Positions 7,653 through 15,466 of a DNA stretch of 46,538 nucleotides are shown here, in pieces (position 1 is the stretch's first letter; every line of letters begins with the position of its first letter). This stretch comes from an uncultured Chthoniobacterales bacterium (GTDB taxonomy: Bacteria; Verrucomicrobiota; Verrucomicrobiia; Chthoniobacterales; UBA10450): contig CADCTA010000053.1 in NCBI GenBank assembly GCA_902805675.1, forward strand, positions 1 to 46,538, in the 5' to 3' direction. The notes under the pieces were generated by a model. That model was not told the DNA's origin. It ran no database searches and saw nothing but the letters and a program-made list of their open reading frames with translations. Both the position numbers and the translations under genes were made by a program.

Positions 7653-8783
7653 TCACGTGGCGAACCGCGCGAGCGACAGAAATCGGATATCGTGCCGCGT
7701 CCCGCGATCGAGTGCCAAGTCGGCAGCGATTTCCCCGACCACCGGAGCAAACTTGAAGCCGTGCCCCGAGAAGCCGCCGCACATCACCAGATTCGCGTGT
7801 TGCGGGTGGCGATCGATCACGAAGTCGTGGTCCGTCGTCAGCGTGTACATGCACGCTTTTGCACCACGCAACCCGGCCGTCGCTCCCGGCATCCACTGCT
7901 CCAGCGCAGCCGACAGCGGCGCGACATCACGCGAAACGTCGATCGATCGGTTGACGCGATCCGCATCCGTCAGCTCGCCTGCGCCGTGGAAAGCTGCTTT
8001 CAGTCCGGCGCCGAAATCAGGGAAGCCGTACAACGGCGCCGGAAGTCCCGCACGATCGAGAAGGAAGCTGGTAAAGCGCCCGACATCATAAACATCGGTG
8101 CTCGGCTGGAACCAGACCTGCACGTTGCGTTGGACGTCGATCGGCACGCCGAGGGACTCGAGGGTCGCTTTGAACCACGGACCGATCGTGAGCACCAGCG
8201 CGCGCGTGTCCACTCGGCTGCCGTCCGACAGGTGAATCTCGAAGCCATGGGAAGTCGGCTGCCAGCTTTGCATGGCGACATCGCAGCGCAGTTCTGCGCC
8301 GCGTTGCTCTGCCACTCGCGCGTGCGCAGCGATCGCGCGCTCCGGATCGAGAACACCGCCATCCGGTTCGAAGACGCCGGCTTCGCTCGGGAGCAGCTTC
8401 AATGTCGGGTAGCGCGCCTCGATCTCGCGTCTGCTCAATTGCTCGAGGGGCAAGCCATGCAGCGTCGCCGTGTGGCGCGTGCGCTCGACGATCTTGCTGT
8501 TCTCCGGTCCGACGGCGAGCACGCCGGTGATCCGCAGAAGTTCTTCGCCCGCTTCGCGCTCGAGTTCGTGCCAGAGGTCGTAGGCTCGCAGGATCAGCGG
8601 GACGTAGGCCGGATTCTCGAAGTACGCTTTGCGGATCATCCGGCTTTTGCCGTGCGACGAGCCGAGATCGTGCCCGACCCCGAATTGCTCGATGCCGATC
8701 GCAGAAGCGCCGCGCGCGGCGCAATGCGCGAGCGCCGCGCTGCCCATTCCGCCGAGGCCCACGACAGCAACATCAAACCGCAT
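7653..8783 (-). CDS. solA: Sarcosine / N-methyl-L-tryptophan oxidase family flavoprotein
   Basis: A 376-residue flavoenzyme that would oxidatively demethylate an N-methyl amino acid, releasing formaldehyde and hydrogen peroxide. The N-terminus has the Rossmann FAD motif VVGLGGMGSAA, followed by the family signature GSSHGKSRMIRKAYFE. Cys311 in KACMYTLTTDHDFVIDRHP lies where monomeric sarcosine oxidase and SolA bind FAD covalently. FSGHGFKFAPVVGE matches the C-terminal flavin-contact motif. Length fits the family (about 370-390). The start ATG at 8783 overlaps the end of the upstream hydrolase gene by 11 bases, so both are probably one transcript. The choice between sarcosine and N-methyltryptophan as substrate cannot be made from the sequence. 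Confidence 0.88.
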   Translation of the reverse strand: MRFDVAVVGLGGMGSAALAHCAARGASAIGIEQFGVGHDLGSSHGKSRMIRKAYFENPAYVPLILRAYDLWHELEREAGEELLRITGVLAVGPENSKIVERTRHTATLHGLPLEQLSRREIEARYPTLKLLPSEAGVFEPDGGVLDPERAIAAHARVAEQRGAELRCDVAMQSWQPTSHGFEIHLSDGSRVDTRALVLTIGPWFKATLESLGVPIDVQRNVQVWFQPSTDVYDVGRFTSFLLDRAGLPAPLYGFPDFGAGLKAAFHGAGELTDADRVNRSIDVSRDVAPLSAALEQWMPGATAGLRGAKACMYTLTTDHDFVIDRHPQHANLVMCGGFSGHGFKFAPVVGEIAADLALDRGTRHDIRFLSLARFAT

Positions 8784-9378
8784 TCGCCGTCTGCTCCCGG
8801 ATGAACTTCTCGATCGCTGGCAGGATTCGCTGGTCCACTGCTTCCTGAGTTTCGCCCGCCATCTTCAACTGCGTCTTCGTCACCATCAACGAGTGATCAC
8901 CACCTTCGACAACGTAGAGCTCGTTATGTGCGATCATTTCACTCCGCACGGTGGCGAGCAGGTCGAGCGGGCAAAGTGCATCACGCGTTCCCTGCACGAA
9001 GAGGATGGGCGTCCGCAGCTCGCGCAGGACTTTGTCGCGCAGCTTCGATGGATCACCGCCGCCGCAGAGTGGGTAGCCGAAGCAGACGAGCGCGCTGACC
9101 TTCTCCTCGAGCGCGACGTGGCAGCCGATGCGTGAGCCCATGCTCTTGCCGATCAGGATGACGGGGCCGGCATGTGATTCGCGCGCCTGGCGCAAGGCTT
9201 CGCGATGCGTGGCTATAAGCTCGGGCAGGCGGTCGGGACGGCGCCGCCTCTCCAGCATGTAGGTGTAATCGAGGGGCCGAACAGGGCCGAGGCCGCCGAG
9301 CAGGGCACTCCAGTGCTGCATCCACGGGTGAGTCGAAGGCGCACCGGCGCCCGGTGCGAAGAGGAGCAACGGCTGCAT
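8773..9378 (-). CDS. Small alpha/beta-hydrolase (Tex30/KANL3-like dienelactone-hydrolase type)
   Basis: A 201-residue cytoplasmic protein with an alpha/beta-hydrolase core. It starts MQPLLLFAPGAGAPSTHPWM, with the oxyanion-type motif GAGAPSTHP. The nucleophile is Ser79 in GKSMGSRIG, the acid is probably Asp133 in VQGTRDALCP, and the base is His162 in EGGDHS. The order and spacing match the Tex30/KANL3-like family, usually around 200-220 residues. It is translationally linked to the downstream flavin oxidase by overlap, so it may act on a related metabolite, but its substrate is not predictable. No signal peptide is visible. Confidence 0.82.
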   Translation of the reverse strand: MQPLLLFAPGAGAPSTHPWMQHWSALLGGLGPVRPLDYTYMLERRRRPDRLPELIATHREALRQARESHAGPVILIGKSMGSRIGCHVALEEKVSALVCFGYPLCGGGDPSKLRDKVLRELRTPILFVQGTRDALCPLDLLATVRSEMIAHNELYVVEGGDHSLMVTKTQLKMAGETQEAVDQRILPAIEKFIREQTANAV

Positions 9379-9539
9379 TCCTCACTCTATGTAGCTGGAC
9401 GACGCGGTTCTGCATCCGCCGTTTAGCGTGGCGCGCGGGAGCATCTCGGAACGCCGTGAGAAACACTCCGGAAGGGCCGGATTCAAGCGCCAACAGGGCC
9501 ACTCCAAGCCGCTGATTGGAAGGCATTTGCGAAAGATCG

Positions 9540-9590
9540 CGTTTTTATCGAAAAATCTTGTTAACTGACACGCGCATAAAGTAGAACCGC
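9540..9590 (+). promoter_or_regulatory. AT-rich upstream region, possible promoter of the beta-propeller gene
   Basis: This is the only clearly AT-rich patch in the 250-base gap 9379-9628, and it precedes a long monocistronic gene. A weak match is TTGTTA at 9558-9563 with TAGAAC at 9582-9587 and an 18-base spacer. Both boxes are imperfect, so the element is tentative. The rest of the gap holds no gene that I can see. The ATG at 9629 has no Shine-Dalgarno sequence. Confidence 0.3.
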
Positions 9591-9628
9591 CACGAATTGC
9601 TCGTGACCAGACACTAGACAAAAACACT

Positions 9629-12085
9629 ATGCCCCCCAAAAACATGCTGAAATCCCTCCGCCGCATCGCGGCTCTAACCGTCCTGCTCCCGGCGTTCTGC
9701 CTGGCCGCAGAAGATTACGATCCGGCCGAACCAGCCGCTGAAAACGCCAAGAACCCCGGCAACGCCGCTGTGCGTGCTGAGACCGACGACGCGAGCAAGC
9801 GCCGCCGGTTCCAACGCGAATGGCTCGAAACGCCAATGTCGCCCGAATACATGAAGTTCCTGAACGGCGCGGCTGCACGCGAGCGCGCTCGGAATGGCAA
9901 GATGCTGCCCTCGACGACGAGTGGGACGGAGACGTCGGCCACGGGCGAAACGACCACGACGACCAACGCAGCCGCAGTGACCGGCACCACGTGGACGAAC
10001 CTCGGACCCAACAAAGCCAATTTCATCAAGAACGGCTCGTCGAACCTGCAGAAGACCGACGCCGGTCGTGTCGTTGAGATCGTTCCAGATCCGACGAACG
10101 CCGACATCCTCTACGTAGCGATGGCCGGCGGCGGCGTCTGGAAGACGACGAACGCAATCTCCGCGGCACAGCCGACGTGGACCCCGATCACCGAGTCGCT
10201 CGGCAGTCTCTCCACCGGCGCGCTCGCGATCGATCCGGCTAATCCTTCGACGCTTTACCTCGGCCTCGGCGATTCCTTCGACGGCAGCGGTATCGGCTTC
10301 ACCAAGACGACGGACGGCGGCGCAACTTGGGGACCGGTGGTCTACCTCGGCAACTCGACCAAGATCACGGAGATCAAGATCGCGACGAACGGCACCACGC
10401 TGCTCGTCACAACCGATCAGGGACTCTTCCGCTCGACAGACGCAGGCGCGACTTTCGTGCCAGTGTCGATCGCGACCGGTGTCGCGGGTGCGCCATACGG
10501 CTGGAGCATCGCCTGGGGCGGTGGCACGAACTACACGATGAGCCTCGAGGCCAGCCCGACGGCCGCCTCCGGCACGACGAACGGCCAGGTCTGGTACAGC
10601 ACGAACGACGGCGCCACCTGGACCCGCTCCGTCGGCATGACGAAGACGACCGGGATCGGCCGCATCACGCTCGCCTCTTCGCCGCTCAACCGGCTCGTGA
10701 TGTACGCCGAAGCAGCCGTCCCGAACGCGACCTCGTCGAACGATCTGGCGGATTTCTTCCGCTCGACTGATGGCGGAAAGAACTGGACGGCGATGGGCGC
10801 AACCACGCGCAAAGCCGCCTACACGAACCGCAACACGGAGTCGACCTCACCGGCCGGCATCCTGAACGGCCAAGGCTACTACAATCAGGTTGTCGTGCCC
10901 TCGAACAGCTCGCAGAGCACGGTGTTCTTTGGCGGCGTTTACCTGCTCGCGAAGACGACCAACGCGCTCACCACGCCTTCCTACACACAGATGACGAACT
11001 GGCTGGCGCAGTTCAGCCTCCCGTATCTGCACGCCGACATGCACTGCGGCGCCTACGATAAGAACGGCAACCTCTACATCGGCAGCGACGGCGGCATCTT
11101 CATGTCCAGCGACGAAGGCGTGACCTGGACCGACAAATACAACGTCGGTCTCGTCTCACACCTGCTCTACTCGGTCGGCTCGTCCGAAGCGGCGCCTGAC
11201 GCGGTCATCGGTGGCTTCCAGGATAACGGCACCCGCGTGCGCGCCGGCAGCACGACGACGTTTAACCAGACGATCGGCGGCGACGGCTTCGGCGCCCTGG
11301 TGCACGCGAACAGCGGCTCGACCATGCTCGGCTCGCTCTACTACACCCGTATCTACAAGAGCACGGATGGCGGGACGAATTTTGTCTCCGCCTCGAGTGG
11401 CATCACCGAGACCAACAACAGCAGCGCGGCGCCGTTCAACACGCATCTGATTTCGTTCCCCGGGGATGCGACCGGCAACACCGTCTTCACGCACGTGAAC
11501 CTCAAGGTCTACAAATCGACCAACTACGCCGGTTCATGGACGGCGCTCGGCACGACCGGCTTCGTCGGCACCGGCGCGATCCGTAACATCGGCGTCTCCA
11601 AGACCAACGTGAACGTGATCGGCGCAGTCGCGTCCGGCGGGCGCGTGTTCCTGACCGACAATGGCGGCACATCCTGGAAGCAGGCGACCGCGACGCCGAA
11701 CAACGACCTGAGCATGAGCTCGATCGCGTTTGATCCAGTGAACACGAACGTCGTTTACGTCGCGTCTGTTGCGCCAAACGCAACCAAGTCGCACGTCTGG
11801 AAGTCGACCGACTTCGGCACGACCTGGACGATCCTTGATGGTGACGGCTCGGGCTTCCCGGCCGGTGTGGCGGTGAACTCGATCGCGACCGATCCGAACA
11901 ACGGCGCGAACCTGTATGCCGGCACCCACCTTGGCGTTTATCGTTCCGTGGACGGTGGCGCAACCTGGAGCCGCTTTGGCGCCGGCATGCCGCTCGTGAA
12001 CGTGATGGACTTCTACATCGCGCCAAACAGCAGCCGCATGCGTGCAGCCACCTTCGGCCGCGGTTTCTGGGAACTGCTGCCCTAA
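9629..12085 (+). CDS. Secreted Asp-box (BNR/sortilin-type) beta-propeller protein
   Basis: An 818-residue exported protein. A basic start followed by AALTVLLPAFCLAA is a signal peptide, probably cut near residue 27. A linker rich in Thr, Ser and Ala runs to about residue 115, and the rest is a beta-propeller with about ten Asp-box repeats of the S-x-D-x-G-x-T-W type (TTDGGATW, STNDGATW, SSDEGVTW, STDFGTTW, SVDGGATW among them). Asp boxes are structural turns found in sialidases, sortilins and photosystem-assembly factors. No catalytic set is evident, so I call no enzyme activity. The protein ends GRGFWELLP, a common terminus in this class. It has its own terminator at 12112, so it is probably transcribed alone. 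Confidence 0.85.
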   Translation: MPPKNMLKSLRRIAALTVLLPAFCLAAEDYDPAEPAAENAKNPGNAAVRAETDDASKRRRFQREWLETPMSPEYMKFLNGAAARERARNGKMLPSTTSGTETSATGETTTTTNAAAVTGTTWTNLGPNKANFIKNGSSNLQKTDAGRVVEIVPDPTNADILYVAMAGGGVWKTTNAISAAQPTWTPITESLGSLSTGALAIDPANPSTLYLGLGDSFDGSGIGFTKTTDGGATWGPVVYLGNSTKITEIKIATNGTTLLVTTDQGLFRSTDAGATFVPVSIATGVAGAPYGWSIAWGGGTNYTMSLEASPTAASGTTNGQVWYSTNDGATWTRSVGMTKTTGIGRITLASSPLNRLVMYAEAAVPNATSSNDLADFFRSTDGGKNWTAMGATTRKAAYTNRNTESTSPAGILNGQGYYNQVVVPSNSSQSTVFFGGVYLLAKTTNALTTPSYTQMTNWLAQFSLPYLHADMHCGAYDKNGNLYIGSDGGIFMSSDEGVTWTDKYNVGLVSHLLYSVGSSEAAPDAVIGGFQDNGTRVRAGSTTTFNQTIGGDGFGALVHANSGSTMLGSLYYTRIYKSTDGGTNFVSASSGITETNNSSAAPFNTHLISFPGDATGNTVFTHVNLKVYKSTNYAGSWTALGTTGFVGTGAIRNIGVSKTNVNVIGAVASGGRVFLTDNGGTSWKQATATPNNDLSMSSIAFDPVNTNVVYVASVAPNATKSHVWKSTDFGTTWTILDGDGSGFPAGVAVNSIATDPNNGANLYAGTHLGVYRSVDGGATWSRFGAGMPLVNVMDFYIAPNSSRMRAATFGRGFWELLP

Positions 12086-12111
12086 CGAGCAGCTCGACTG
12101 ATTAACAGCGG

Positions 12112-12138
12112 AGAGGGCAGCGCGAGCTGCCCTCTTTT
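12112..12138 (+). terminator. Rho-independent terminator
   Basis: AGAGGGCAG (12112-12120), loop CGCGAG, CTGCCCTCT (12127-12135), then a short T run. The 9-bp perfect stem lies 27 bases after the stop of the beta-propeller gene and points the right way for it. Confidence 0.85.
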
Positions 12139-12169
12139 GCTGTACGCTAACGCCGGACCACTACGCCGC

Positions 12170-12261
12170 TGTCATTCCGACCGAAGTGGAGGAATCCCGT
12201 GGCAACACCGAGCAGTCCGCCACGGGATCCCTCGACTACGCTGCGCTTCGCTCGGGATGAC
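12170..12261. repeat. Inverted pair of GTCATTCCGA / GGGATGACC repeats
   Basis: The left half, 12170-12203, starts TGTCATTCCGACCGAAG. The right half, 12218-12261, ends CGCTCGGGATGACC and is its diverged reverse complement. The inner 10 bases ATCCCGTGGC (12194-12203) and GCCACGGGAT (12219-12228) pair exactly. It resembles the common soil-bacterial repeat GTCATTCCGAGCGAAGCGAGG. With the terminator before it, it fills much of the 254-base gap 12086-12339, which has no other gene. Confidence 0.75.
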
Positions 12262-12339
12262 CGCGGGTGGTGCGCTGCGGAAGACAGCAACCTTGCGGCT
12301 CGACGAAGCCGCCTCAGTTGCCTGATACTTTCGCCTGCG

Positions 12340-13215
12340 GTGAGAGCGATATTCGCAGGCATTCTAATGATGAGCGCGACGATCTCCGCCATAGTCGCGG
12401 GCGAACCAAGCGCGCCCGAATCAAAGTTCGCGCAGCTCGACGGCCTCAAGGTCCACTACACAAACTACGGTGGAGCGGCCGCCACCGTCGTCTTCGTGCA
12501 CGGCTGGGCCTGTGACGAAACGGTCTGGCGCGATGTCGCGCCCGCGCTTGCCGCACGAAACGTGCGCACGATCACGATCGATCTGCCCGGCCACGGCAAG
12601 AGCGACAAGCCGCAGATCGCCTACACGATGCAGCTCTATGCTCGCGCCATCGACGCTGTGCTGCGCGATGCCGGTGTGGGACAGGCGGTGCTGGTTGGCC
12701 ACAGCAACGGAACGCCGGCCATTCGGCAGTTCTACCGCCAATTTCCGGCATCGGTGAGCGCGCTCGTCATCATCGACGGCAAGCTTCGGCCCTTCGTCGA
12801 CGCCGCTGCGATGGAGAAGTTCATCGCGCCGCTTCGTGGACCGGATTACGCGAAAAGCGCCGGGGCTTTCGTCGATTCCATGACGAAGCCGATCAGCGAC
12901 AAGGCTCTGCGCGGTCGTATCCGCACGATGATGCTCCAGACGCCGCAGTTCGTGGCGGTGAGCGAGTTCGAAAGCACCGCCGATCCCGAGCTGTGGAAGC
13001 CAGACCCGATCAACGTCCCGGTGCTGATGATCCTCGCGAAGAGCCCCATATGGGACGCCGAGTATGAGCAGTTTGCCCGTTCCCTGGCACCGCAGCTCGA
13101 CTACGTCGTCTGGGAGAACGTCTCGCACTTCCTCATGATGGAGAAACCGCGCGAGTTCAACGCCGCGCTCCTCCGATTCATGCGGAAGCACCTGCTCCTG
13201 CCGGAGCGTTCCTGA
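12340..13215 (+). CDS. Exported alpha/beta-fold hydrolase
   Basis: An enzyme of about 291 residues with a signal peptide when read from GTG 12340 (VRAIFAGILMMSATISAIVA). ATG 12367 is an alternative start that would shorten the signal. Longer frames beginning at 12199 would run through the repeat at 12170-12261 and are rejected. The hydrolase core shows the oxyanion motif FVHGWACDETVW, nucleophile serine in GHSNG, and a histidine in NVSHFLMMEKP near the end. IWDAEYEQFA probably lies near the acid residue. Related periplasmic hydrolases act on esters, epoxides or lactones; the substrate here is open. It converges with peptidase E, leaving 4 bases between the stops. Confidence 0.8.
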   Translation: MRAIFAGILMMSATISAIVAGEPSAPESKFAQLDGLKVHYTNYGGAAATVVFVHGWACDETVWRDVAPALAARNVRTITIDLPGHGKSDKPQIAYTMQLYARAIDAVLRDAGVGQAVLVGHSNGTPAIRQFYRQFPASVSALVIIDGKLRPFVDAAAMEKFIAPLRGPDYAKSAGAFVDSMTKPISDKALRGRIRTMMLQTPQFVAVSEFESTADPELWKPDPINVPVLMILAKSPIWDAEYEQFARSLAPQLDYVVWENVSHFLMMEKPREFNAALLRFMRKHLLLPERS

Positions 13216-13219
13216 GCGA

Positions 13220-13924
13220 CTAGAGAAGGTCGACCCGCGATCCGGGCAGCAGCTCCACGGGCTGAGCACCGCGCCGAAACAACCGTGCGCCTTTGATCCC
13301 CCTCAACTCACACGAGCCGTTCTCGATGCGCAGCATTGCGCCTTCGCGCAGACCGATGACCGGCGTTTCGTTCTCCTCGTGGAACTGCACGATGCGCTCC
13401 TCGCGCGTCTCACCCATGTGAGTCGAACCAGGCTCGGGATCGAGATAATGCGGGTTGATCTGGAACGGCACCAGCGCCAGTGCCTCGAACGACGGCGGCT
13501 CGGCGATCGGCATGTCGTTCGTCGTCCGGATAGTAGGCGCGGCAACGTTCGAGCCTGCGCTCGATCCCATGTACGGCATCCCCTCTCCGACCCGCGCGCG
13601 GATCACATCGATCAAGTCGAAGTCGTAAAGCGCCTTCAGCAGTCGGAACGTGTTCCCGCCGCCGATGAAGATCACCTCCGCGTCTCTGATCGCGCGCTGC
13701 ATGTCTCCTGCAGCGTGCAGCGACTCCACTTCGTAGCCGAGCGAGCCGAACCTCGCATGCACCTTGCGCGCGTTCGCTTCGTGATCATGCAACGCGAACG
13801 GCACAAAAAGCACACGGCCCACGCCGTGTAGAAAGTCACGCAGCTCAGGTCCGGCATACTCGAGATAGCCGCTTCCGAATACGGTGGAAGTGCTGAGCAA
13901 TAAGAGTCGTCGGTTGTCTGCCAT
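13220..13924 (-). CDS. pepE: Dipeptidase E (peptidase S51, alpha-aspartyl dipeptidase)
   Basis: A 234-residue cytoplasmic serine peptidase that cleaves dipeptides with N-terminal aspartate. The catalytic triad can be placed by a constant two-residue offset from E. coli PepE (Ser120, Asp135, His157): Ser122 in MGSSAGSNV, Asp137 in RTTND, and His159 in QINPHY. The nucleophile-elbow strand EVIFIGGGNTFRLLKAL is also typical. Length equals the family norm. It starts at ATG 13924. Its neighbours are unrelated, so it is probably a stand-alone housekeeping peptidase. The 199-base gap on its upstream side shows no gene. Confidence 0.92.
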   Translation of the reverse strand: MADNRRLLLLSTSTVFGSGYLEYAGPELRDFLHGVGRVLFVPFALHDHEANARKVHARFGSLGYEVESLHAAGDMQRAIRDAEVIFIGGGNTFRLLKALYDFDLIDVIRARVGEGMPYMGSSAGSNVAAPTIRTTNDMPIAEPPSFEALALVPFQINPHYLDPEPGSTHMGETREERIVQFHEENETPVIGLREGAMLRIENGSCELRGIKGARLFRRGAQPVELLPGSRVDLL

Positions 13925-14123
13925 GTGCGTAGTGGCAGCCTACAACGACTGCCGCGGCTGTCGCCAGAGGAACTCGTCCTGCCAATCATCTCGTTCAAGA
14001 CTCTGCCGCTCGAAGGTCCGGCCGTTTCCGATCGCGTTCCACATCGGCGGCCGGCAAGCGCGCGTGAGCTCGCCGCCGCCCGCTGAACTTTGCGGCTCCG
14101 AAGTCCGCGGTGAACGCCGTGCC

Positions 14124-14879
14124 TCAGAGCTGTGGCTTTTTGCCGAATAGCCGCACGGCTTCCTCCGACATGCCGTGCGTGAGTTTCAGCTGCAAGTGGC
14201 GGCTCAGGAATTCCTCGATCGAGACCCAACGCCCATCGACTTCGATTCGCTTCGTCCAAGCGCATAGTTTGAGCAGCCCGCGCTGCAGCCGCTTGATCTC
14301 ATCATTCGCTCTGGCCAGCTTCTCCTCGCTCTCCTTGCGGGCGGTGATGTCCTGGATTTGCGAGATGAAGAAGAGCGGCTTCGCCTGGCCGTCGCGGACT
14401 AACGACACGCTGAGGAGCGCCCACACGACGGACCCGTTCCTGTGCAGATAGCGCTTCTCCATGCAGTAGGTCCTCGTCTCGCCGCAGAGCATCTTCTCGG
14501 CATTCTCGACATCCAGGTCCACGTCCTCAGGATGAGTGATATCCTGGAAGCGCAGCTTGAGTAACTCCGCGTCGCTGTAACCGGTCATGTCGCAGACGGA
14601 ATGATTCACCCGCAGCCAGGTGCCATCCGGCGCGACCAGCGCCATCCCGATGGCCGCGTGATCAAACGCGTTTTGGAACAAGAGATCCGCTGGAAGAGGC
14701 GGTTGCTCACCGGGCGCGCTCACGTCGGATACTCGTAGCGAGGTTTCCGGGTCTGTCGACGATATCTCGCTCCCCGCCGGCCTGCTAGCCGCATAGGAGT
14801 TTTGCGTACTGCTCACCACGGGGCGCGCCCAATTGTGGCACCTGCGCTGCCGGAGTTGAATAGATGCGCGTCGCGACAT
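14124..14879 (-). CDS. Stand-alone PAS (S-box/PAC) sensory protein
   Basis: About 251 residues with a single PAS domain. After a low-complexity N-terminus of about 65 residues, the S-box begins at LLFQNAFDHAAIGMALVAPD, with MTGYSDAELL and ITHPEDVDLD. The PAC part follows, ending in SQIQDITARKESEEKL. A short coiled coil (ARANDEIKRLQRGLL) leads to a C-terminal segment, CAWTKRIEVDGRWVSIEEFL then THGM. That segment resembles the tail seen after REC or PAS domains in small sensory proteins, but without the usual CPDC-type cysteines. No kinase, cyclase or DNA-binding output is present, so it probably acts by protein contact. The start is uncertain: ATG 14879 is used, TTG 14891 and internal GTG codons are possible, and no Shine-Dalgarno is visible. 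Confidence 0.75.
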   Translation of the reverse strand: MSRRASIQLRQRRCHNWARPVVSSTQNSYAASRPAGSEISSTDPETSLRVSDVSAPGEQPPLPADLLFQNAFDHAAIGMALVAPDGTWLRVNHSVCDMTGYSDAELLKLRFQDITHPEDVDLDVENAEKMLCGETRTYCMEKRYLHRNGSVVWALLSVSLVRDGQAKPLFFISQIQDITARKESEEKLARANDEIKRLQRGLLKLCAWTKRIEVDGRWVSIEEFLSRHLQLKLTHGMSEEAVRLFGKKPQL

Positions 14880-14917
14880 TCGCGGCCGCAACTTTGTTGG
14901 GTGGTGGTGCTAAAGGG

Positions 14918-14958
14918 CGCCGAGGTTCCGGAACGGGTGAAAGGCCGGAGCCTCGGCG
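14918..14958. other. Imperfect hairpin in a divergent intergenic region
   Basis: CGCCGAGG (14918-14925) pairs exactly with CCTCGGCG (14951-14958), and CCGG pairs with CCGG inside it. It sits upstream of the PAS gene (minus) and the small protein at 15079 (plus). There is no T run on either side, so it is not a clear terminator; an mRNA leader structure or small repeat is as likely. Confidence 0.35.
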
Positions 14959-15078
14959 AAGCACAGCGGAATCATCACTCCGACAATCGTGGTTTCGTGA
15001 TGAGTTCTAGATTCGGCCAAGAAAGATACAGCCTGCCCCACCACTGGGCAGCGTTGAAACTGTAAGACCGCAGCAGCC

Positions 15079-15339
15079 ATGGGCATTACACCACTGACAT
15101 ACAACCAGGACGAGTCGACAAAGAAGGCTGTCGCAGAAATGGAACGCTACTGCGAAGAGCATCCGCGCAGTCCCACAGCCATCCGCCGTCCGCGCATCAT
15201 GATCCGCGGCCGCAGCTGCGTCGCTCTGCTCGGGAGCACGCTGGAAGACGGGATTGCCGGCATCGGATCCTCTGTGAACGCGGCGTTGCGCGCGTTCGAC
15301 CTGCAGTATTCCAATTCGCTGAAGCCACCGCGCGGATAA
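15079..15339 (+). CDS. Small conserved-looking protein of unknown function
   Basis: An 86-residue soluble protein starting MGITPLTYNQDESTKKAVAE. The first half is charged and probably helical. The second half contains RSCVALLGSTLEDGIAGIGS then AALRAFDLQYSNSLKPP, a short motif I associate with a family of small uncharacterised bacterial proteins (V-A-L-L-G ... G-I-A-G ... AALRAFD). I do not know a function. There is no signal peptide or membrane segment. It stands alone between the PAS gene and the D-amino-acid oxidase. Amino-acid composition looks like a real protein, and no better frame overlaps it. Confidence 0.6.
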   Translation: MGITPLTYNQDESTKKAVAEMERYCEEHPRSPTAIRRPRIMIRGRSCVALLGSTLEDGIAGIGSSVNAALRAFDLQYSNSLKPPRG

Positions 15340-15466
15340 CCCCGCACCACGGCCGAGCGCCGGGTCCGGATTGGCAACACGCGCACTTGCGCGACCGATT
15401 GCGGCGGGCGAACTCGTCGAGTAAGCGACGGTCCGGGAGCATCACGGCTGTCTCGCGCGCGATGCT

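Noticed and set aside
9629-12085. Repeated GATGGCGG-type words considered as DNA repeats
   Set aside because: They come from the repeated Asp-box peptide motif of the beta-propeller and follow codon structure.
12199-12339. Extended N-terminus of the exported hydrolase from 12199
   Set aside because: This part translates the inverted repeat and a spacer; the signal peptide begins only at 12340.
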